In this document: one piece after another, positions 8,166 through 12,593 of the stretch
Layout: each line of letters starts with the position of its first letter
Numbering within the stretch: position 1 is the stretch's first letter
NCBI GenBank assembly: GCA_016256075.1
Contig: SDVU01000527.1
Location: 1 to 12,593, forward strand
DNA length: 12,593 bases
Source: Dictyocoela muelleri
Lineage: Eukaryota > Microsporidia
Reading direction: 5' to 3'
Program-made: the position numbers and the translations under genes
The notes under the pieces: model-generated
Databases searched by the model: none
Seen by the model: the letters and a program-made list of their open reading frames with translations, nothing else
What the model was told of the DNA's origin: nothing

Positions 8166-8171
8166 ACTGTA

Positions 8172-8830
8172 TAAATTCTTGGAATTTTATTTATTAATTA
8201 TATATAGATTTATCTCGCGATTTTTAGCTTACTTAAAATAAGGGATTACCCTAAAAGATTCCCACATTTTGTCTCAACCTAAAATCCTCACCTTGCGAAA
8301 AAAATCTTCTAAATTTATTTTTTAAAGCAATAATACCGAAAAATAAAAAGGAAAAAAAAAGACAAATGCCTGGTGCAGAAATGAAATTAATTTTTTTAAA
8401 AAATCTCAAAAATAGAAAAATTAAAATATCATTTAGATTTTTTTCTTTCCTAAATTCGGATCACATAAGAATTCCGGTAAAAATCGGTATCAAAGAAAAA
8501 AATATGTAATATACCCTATAAAAATTAAAGATGATGAATTAAATCGCGAGGATATGTTTTGTATTGCCGGAATATTCAATATTTTTATGAATTATTTACC
8601 CAAATGAAACTCTTACCTAAATCCCGAAAAGTCCTAAACGTATAAATCTTGTTACATTATATCTTTATGATCAACCGAAAGGTCGTTTTTTATTTGTAAA
8701 TGTCAAAATGTCACAAAAAAGGTATTCGCATATTTGTTTTAGCTGTTTTTCATATATTTACCACAGTCTCTATTATAAAGCGTCTCTTTGATATTTAAAA
8801 AAAAATTCCGAGAAAAAAATAATAGAAGAA
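8172..8830. other. AT-rich spacer without a supported gene
   Basis: About 660 bp between the Tigger right end and the TA repeat. All frames are closed by frequent stops, and no transposon end or RNA structure was recognised. Confidence 0.5.
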
Positions 8831-8854
8831 ATATATATATATATATATATATAT
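8831..8854. repeat. (AT)12 microsatellite at the SINE tail
   Basis: A pure AT dinucleotide run lies directly at the 3' end of SINE copy 2, which is on the minus strand. Its position suggests that it is the SINE's simple-repeat tail or grew from it. Confidence 0.9.
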
Positions 8855-9318
8855 TACATGCTGACAACATCCATAGCTGCCAACCCGGAGAGTTATCTCC
8901 AACTATAGTCTTGTGACCTTTGGTTATTGGTGTTCCAATAATACGTCACTTCCTAAGCTACCCAGAAGCCCAGCTGTATACGCGATTTTCCTTTTATCAA
9001 TGACACGGCAGGATACAGGTAATTATAGGCTTTTTCATGATATTTTTATTTATCACTCCTTTTTGTCGAGATGCGTCGCCGCACTCATTTCCACACCTAG
9101 GAGAGTCCCTTCTGCTTCATTGTCATATTAGACCAAGTCTTAAATCAGCTATACCACACTGGAACAACTGTATATAAATACTATATTTCTATAGTTATGA
9201 CCGCTTAATGTCATTCCCTCATTATTTATTAAAGAGTGTCGTCAGCGGGATTCGAACCACGATACTTAAATTTTACATTCAAACATTCAAGAGTGTTAAC
9301 CACTGAGCTATCTGGCCC
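8855..9318 (-). mobile_element. tRNA-headed SINE, copy 2 (best preserved)
   Basis: Read on the minus strand it begins GGGCCAGA, then has a perfect A box TAGCTCAGTGG (9300-9310) and a perfect B box GGTTCGAATCC (9248-9258). The body continues through ACTCTTTAATAAATAATGAG, ATGACATTAAGCGGTCATAA, GTTCCAGTGTGGTATAGC and CAGCTGGGCTTCTGGGTAGC. It ends ACATGTAA followed by a TA repeat. The acceptor arm does not close (GGCCAGA has no complement after the B box), so this is a tRNA-derived promoter and not a working tRNA. At about 464 bp it is long for a SINE. A possible AAATAATA target duplication flanks it, but in AT-rich DNA this is weak. The intact boxes make it the likely youngest copy here. Confidence 0.9.
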
Positions 9319-9429
9319 CTCAAATAATAATATAATTAAATTTGTATCCAACACTAAGTGCGAAAAGAATTATGACATAAATGAATCAATAAATATAAAA
9401 AATAAAATATATCAGAGGTAAGTACAAAC

Positions 9430-10310
9430 AAATGAGAGACCCAAAGATATTATTATGGTCGAACTAAAAATAGCATCGCCATTAATTTTAAAGAAATTGC
9501 CGCACATGAATGTTTTAAATTATAAAATTCCAAATTTTAGGAAAATGAATGAACATAAACATAGTTGAAGGAAATATACTTGAAATGGCCAAATTCACGT
9601 ATAGCAACGAAATTTTTATTTAGTTTGAAAGTGGCATTAATGATCCCCGAAAGATATATTATATTTACCACAAAAACACATTTAATATTTCTTAATAATG
9701 CGAATAATTGGTATTGTGATGAGACTTTTAGAGATTGTCTACGAAATTTTACTCAAATATTTGTCATTGGGGCAGATATTAAGAATATAATAGTTCCTTT
9801 AGTTTATATTTTTATGAAAACAAAAGGCAAAAATTCATATAAAAACTCAGAAATTTATAAAATCAGAGATTAAAAATGAAAAATATATGAAATTCTATTG
9901 ATTTCGAAATGTCGCCTTAATGGCATTGAAATATGTTTTCCCAGGTTCAATTGTAAATTGATGTTTTTTCCATTTTACGCAGCTTTTGTTTATATCGATT
10001 TAACGCTTAGGATTGGTGGGAGAATATAAGAGAAATCCAAATGTGTGAGATATATTTAGAATGATCGTTGCTTTATCTTTTGCGCCATTACAAGAAATTG
10101 AAAAGGAATTCTACAAATTGGATTTATATATAAAAGTACTAAAGATATGCATAAAATGTTGAACTTTGAAGAATTTTAAAAATACTTACGGAAAATATAT
10201 TTCGTGTGAATAGTCTGAGAGTTATATGTATCCACCCCAGTTCTGTTCATTTTATGAAAGAGTTAAGAGTGAGTTTAAAAAAAACGAATAAGGTCTTAGG
10301 GTTAGAATAG
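9430..10310 (+). pseudogene. MULE transposase relic, second copy
   Basis: The longest open piece (9565-9873) includes IIFTTKTHLIFLNNANNWYCDETFRDCLRNFTQ and IIVPLVYIFMKTKGKNSYKN. This is the same block as WLDDGTF..LPLCYILMENKREKSYKK in the MULE at 5549-7126. It continues in other frames with SIDFEMS (second acidic site), MALKYVFPGSIVN, then a TGA, CFFHFTQ (C.FH box), RLGLVGEYKRNPNV and FRMIVALSFAPLQEIEKEF. Near 10260 a RVSLKKTNK-like piece fits the weakly conserved region after the catalytic core. Around 9520-9600 a decayed NEHKHS marks where the FLYWCH histidines would be. Many stops and shifts make it clearly older than the other MULE, and no terminal repeats were found. Confidence 0.82.
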
Positions 10311-10319
10311 TTCGTTAAA

Positions 10320-10640
10320 TTCGGGTGTTTTTCAACCCGAACAGTGTATTTATGAAATGAAAATGGTTTTGAAGCATCAAAATGCAATAGTTGAAAATAA
10401 GATTAGCAAAATCATGATTGATAGAGTTAATTGAAAATGTGTAGAAAACAAAAGCAAAGAAAATATTTTATTTAATTAAGATTAGTATACTGGAATTGAT
10501 TATCTTAAAATTATAGGATTGACGATGAAACTTAAAGAATTTTGAAGCAATTAAAAATTTTTCTAAATTTTCTTTCATTATTTATTTTAAATTTTCAATT
10601 ATATTATTTTTTTAATTTTTTGTAACGAAAAAAATCAAAA
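10320..10640. other. AT-rich tail of the MULE relic or spacer
   Basis: No coding similarity can be followed past about 10310. The stretch up to the hairpin at 10642 is AT-rich and holds no recognised feature. It may include the decayed 3' end of the MULE. Confidence 0.45.
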
Positions 10641-10641
10641 A

Positions 10642-10678
10642 ATCCATCGTTTTGTCACAAAGTGGTGAAACGATGGAT
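10642..10678 (+). repeat. 37-nt hairpin, 17-bp stem in RNA
   Basis: ATCCATCGTTT (10642-10652) is the exact complement of AAACGATGGAT (10668-10678). Inside this, TGT faces GTG, which gives three U-G or G-U wobble pairs in RNA read from the plus strand. CAC then pairs with GTG, leaving an AAA loop. The wobbles exist only on the plus strand, because on the minus strand they become A-C mismatches. It lies just beyond the MULE relic and before a SINE tail. It may be a transposon tip or an RNA structure; neither is shown. Confidence 0.6.
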
Positions 10679-10733
10679 AGCGGATGTTCATATAAGAGAG
10701 GGTTCACATTAAGGATATCTTTATGTATCACCT

Positions 10734-11183
10734 TATATTACATGTTATCAAAATACATAGCTGTCATCCCAGAGGAGTTGTCTCCTACCGTGATCTTTAA
10801 ACTTTGGGTTCTTGGTGTTCCGATAATACGTCACCTCTAAGCTACCAGAAGCTCAGCTATATACGTTATCTTCGTTTGCTCAATGATTCAGCAGGATATA
10901 AGTAATTGTGGCTTTTCATCATTTTTTTTTTCACTAATTTTTGCCGGATGCGTCGATGCACTCATCCCCACACCTAGGAGAGTCCCTTCTGCTTCATTTT
11001 CATATTAGAACAAGTCTTAATCAGTTATACCACATTGGAAGAACTGTATATTACTACTATATTTCTATGGTTTTTGACCGCTTAATGTCATTCCCTCATA
11101 TTTATTAAAGAGTGACGTCAGGGATTCGAACACCAAACAAAAATTTTTATTTAAGAGTGTTAACCACTGAGCTATTTGGCTCA
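10734..11183 (-). mobile_element. tRNA-headed SINE, copy 3
   Basis: The minus-strand A box is perfect, TAGCTCAGTGG (11164-11174), and the B box is TGTTCGAATCC (11122-11132). The body matches copy 2 throughout, for example TGACATTAAGCGGTC, AGTCTTAATCAG on the plus strand, CACACCTAGGAGAGTCCCTT and TTCTTGGTGTTCCGATAATA. The 3' end is again ACATGTAATATA but without a long TA run. Small deletions distinguish it from copies 1 and 2, for example in the B-box to body junction. Its head lies 11 bp from the palindrome at 11195. Confidence 0.88.
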
Positions 11184-11194
11184 TTAAAATAAAC

Positions 11195-11508
11195 GGTACT
11201 CTTCTATTATACCGGAGCACTTTTTAATTATAAAAAAATGATCTCACTAAAAAATCAAAATCAATGAGTATCTTCATTTAATGTCCTATTGAGTGTGAAA
11301 CTTGCAGAATACCATATAAAGCTATAAAGGTTACTTTTTAGCGGTCTATTCATAAAGTAGTAACCATTTAAAAGTAACGTTTAGAGCTTTATATGGTATT
11401 CTGAAGGGTTTTCCTCAATAAGACATTAAATGAAAATGCTTTTAATTTTGAGTTTTTAGTGAGATCATATTTATACTAAAAAGTGATTCGGTATAATAAG
11501 ATAATACC
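11195..11508. mobile_element. 314-bp near-complete palindrome (foldback MITE)
   Basis: Left and right halves are inverted copies from tip to centre (about 11352) with no unique spacer. The outer arm reads GGTACTCTTCTATTATACCG on the left and GGTATTATCTTATTATACCG on the right, inward. Inner identical blocks include ATCTCACTAAAAA, TTCATTTAATGTC and CAGAATACCATATAAAGCT. Symmetry is weaker in the central 40 bp. Flanks on both sides read AAAC, a possible 4-bp target duplication, though this is weak. There is no coding content and the superfamily is not assigned. Confidence 0.85.
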
Positions 11509-11516
11509 AAACAAAC

Positions 11517-11657
11517 TCTTCAAAAATCAAGTTATTAAAAATCAGATTATTTACATCAAATCTTTTGAATTCAATTCATTTAAAATCAATTAATTGAAGA
11601 TCAATTCATAGAAAACCGGATATTTAAAATTAAGATTCATTAAAAACGCGGATATTT
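11517..11657. repeat. Degenerate 14-17 bp tandem repeat
   Basis: Successive loosely similar units run through the interval: AAAAATCAAGTTATT, AAAAATCAGATTATTT, AAAATCAATTAATT, GAAGATCAATTCAT, AGAAAACCGGATATTT, AAAATTAAGATTCATT and AAAAACGCGGATATTTT. The period is irregular. It ends 3 bp before the stop codon of the exosome-like gene on the other strand, so it would lie in that gene's 3' untranslated region. Confidence 0.45.
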
Positions 11658-11660
11658 TGG

Positions 11661-12305
11661 TCAAAAAACAGCCTCAATAATTTGATCAACTGACATTCCT
11701 TCTGATTTTTCAATAAAGATTTTTTTAACAGTATTATTTTTTCTTAAAATGTGTATAATACTCGTACAAATTTCATATTCAATATAATTAGGATCAATAA
11801 TTTTCATTCCTTTAAAAATACCAATTGTTTCTGGACAAGGTAATTCAATTGAAAGATTCTTATCACAAATATTTCCTTCATCATCTATAACTGGAATTTC
11901 AATATTTTTAAAAATATAATTAAGGCCGTTATAAAACATTCCAAACTCATTCCCATCATTTTTATAGAAGATTGTTTCTATAGTAATACCAAAATCTTCG
12001 ATTTCTCGATTAATCTCTTCCTTCAAAAACAGAAAATTATTATTTTTATATATCGTTTCTTTGATCAAAGTTTGACTTTCAATTTCAAGCTTTGAAAAAA
12101 CATTATCAGACTCAAAAAATCTTAAAAAAATTTCCATTTCGCCACATCCCGATTTTACTTTCAAGCCAAAGTCAGCTTGTGGTGTTTCTAACACTTCATA
12201 ATGAAATTCTCTGCAATCATTAAATTTTCTTCTCTCTAATCTTTGTCTTTTTCTCAATCGGGTTTTCCAAAAGTCTATTTCATTTTTTGAAAATGTCATG
12301 GGCAT
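11661..12305 (-). CDS. Putative exosome core subunit, RNase PH fold (Rrp42/Rrp43/Rrp45 class)
   Basis: A 214-residue intronless protein and the only long uninterrupted frame in the window. Residues about 14-45 (RLRKRQRLERRKFNDCREFHYEV...ADFGLKVKSGCGEMEI) fit the RNase PH opening, where family members read RLDGR..D.R followed by ADGSA.VKLG.T. Here the usual DGR is replaced by ERR. Residues about 100-145 (ITIETIFYKNDGNEFGMFYNGLNYIF, then IEIPVIDDEGN) match the strand-helix segment around D.GN, and DP...E near residue 171 with a C-terminal KSEGMSVDQIIEAVF fits the last strand and helix. Family proteins are usually 250-300 residues, so the middle is shortened, as in reduced parasite genomes. It would act as a structural, non-catalytic ring subunit in 3'-5' RNA decay. 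A second ATG lies two codons downstream. The exact paralogue cannot be decided by eye. Confidence 0.65.
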   Translation of the reverse strand: MPMTFSKNEIDFWKTRLRKRQRLERRKFNDCREFHYEVLETPQADFGLKVKSGCGEMEIFLRFFESDNVFSKLEIESQTLIKETIYKNNNFLFLKEEINREIEDFGITIETIFYKNDGNEFGMFYNGLNYIFKNIEIPVIDDEGNICDKNLSIELPCPETIGIFKGMKIIDPNYIEYEICTSIIHILRKNNTVKKIFIEKSEGMSVDQIIEAVF

Positions 12306-12593
12306 TGATAAATTGAAAAAAATAATTGTCTATTTAAAAAAGTGATATTTGCATTAAAAATTGATTTGTAATTAATTAATAAAATTAATATTGTTTTAAT
12401 TAATTAAAAATAATGTTGTTATGATTAATGCTGTTTTACAGGATTTTGCATAAAATTGAAGAACTATAAAATTTTTTAGTTCTCCAACGGGTTAGTCACA
12501 CCGCTACTTTTTAGAAAATCGTCATCTGTAAGAGGAAATTAAATAATTCTTATTTGAAATAAGCGTTAAATCGCGAGTTATCTCTAGTTATAA
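12306..12593. other. Upstream region of the exosome-like gene
   Basis: AT-rich sequence 5' of the minus-strand gene, with TTAATTAAT-type repeats at about 12370-12410. No clear promoter motif was recognised. A 24-nt near-palindrome (AGAACTATAAAA/TTTTTTAGTTCT, 12460-12483) lies about 155 bp upstream of the start. It is followed by an unusually GC-richer patch (12484-12506) of unknown meaning. Confidence 0.45.

Larger units (their letters stand above)
4364..8169 (-). mobile_element. pogo/Tigger DNA transposon, split by a MULE
   Basis: The left end is CAGTAAATTCTCTAAAATTT and the right end, read on the other strand, is CAGTAAATTTTCTCAAATTT. The two ends are bracketed by the dinucleotide TA (4362-4363 and 8170-8171). 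CAGT tips with a TA duplication are characteristic of pogo/Tigger elements of the Tc1/mariner superfamily. The minus-strand transposase shows a CENP-B/psq-type DNA-binding N-terminus, LDETGIFYKIIPSKT around the first catalytic Asp, LLLLDNCPAH at the second, and a KLQPIDFGIIKCFK stretch typical of Tigger. The 3.8-kb span includes a MULE insertion of about 1.6 kb plus a duplicated 150 bp, leaving about 2.1 kb of Tigger proper. Several frame breaks show that the copy is dead. Confidence 0.93.

Noticed and set aside
3465-8370. GGCATTTGTC at 3465-3474 and its inverse GACAAATGCC at 8361-8370, flanking the Tigger element
   Set aside because: A 10-base inverted match is expected many times by chance in a 12.6-kb window, and no further similarity extends from either site.
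8913-9131. 72-codon plus-strand frame
   Set aside because: It lies wholly within SINE copy 2, antisense to the SINE, and is not conserved as a frame in the other copies.
9245-9318. Possible functional tRNA gene
   Set aside because: The A and B boxes are good, but the acceptor arm does not pair and no proper anticodon arm forms. The sequence is followed by a repeated body, so it is a SINE head.
9236-9421. 61-codon plus-strand frame
   Set aside because: It reads across the tRNA-like head of SINE copy 2 on the opposite strand.
10652-10840. 62-codon plus-strand frame starting in the hairpin
   Set aside because: It runs from the hairpin into the antisense strand of SINE copy 3 and shows no protein motif.

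Overview
The window is strongly AT-rich eukaryotic nuclear DNA. It holds one convincing host gene and otherwise mostly nested, decaying transposable elements. The gene (minus strand, 11661-12305) is short, intronless and looks like a trimmed-down RNase PH-fold subunit of the RNA exosome. One compact gene in about 12.6 kb of AT-rich, transposon-filled DNA fits a transposon-rich parasitic eukaryote, such as a large-genome microsporidian. That assignment is an inference from architecture and could not be tested here; another AT-rich lineage is possible.

Layout, left to right. (1) 1-548: no supported gene. (2) 557-1212: a non-autonomous hAT element with ends of the form (T/C)AGGGGTGGGGAA and a perfect 8-bp target duplication TTCTATGC; it contains a decayed SINE fragment. 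(3) 1488-1860: two adjacent minisatellites, both with a 22-bp period but different units. (4) 2033-2480: a minus-strand copy of a long SINE with a tRNA-like head, with a small TGTCGCGA/TCGCGACA foldback at its tail. (5) 2562-3203: a MITE-like element with about 157-bp terminal inverted repeats and a hairpin at its right tip. (6) 3204-4363: AT-rich spacer with a very decayed plus-strand SINE head at 4098-4275. (7) 4364-8169: a pogo/Tigger DNA transposon between TA target duplications, split by a FLYWCH-type MULE. About 150 bp of the Tigger transposase gene is present on both sides of the MULE. (8) 8855-9318 and 10734-11183: two more minus-strand SINEs, bracketing a plus-strand MULE transposase relic. 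(9) 11195-11508: a 314-bp near-perfect palindrome. (10) 11517-11657: a degenerate short repeat just beyond the stop codon of the exosome-like gene.

No genes form an operon or pathway here; the region reads as a record of insertions: SINE sequence inside hAT, and MULE inside Tigger. The best candidates for something undescribed are the roughly 460-bp SINE family (five copies or fragments in the window), the 150-bp duplication around the MULE, the TGA codon shared by both MULE relics at the same conserved site, the hairpin-tipped MITE and the full-length palindrome.
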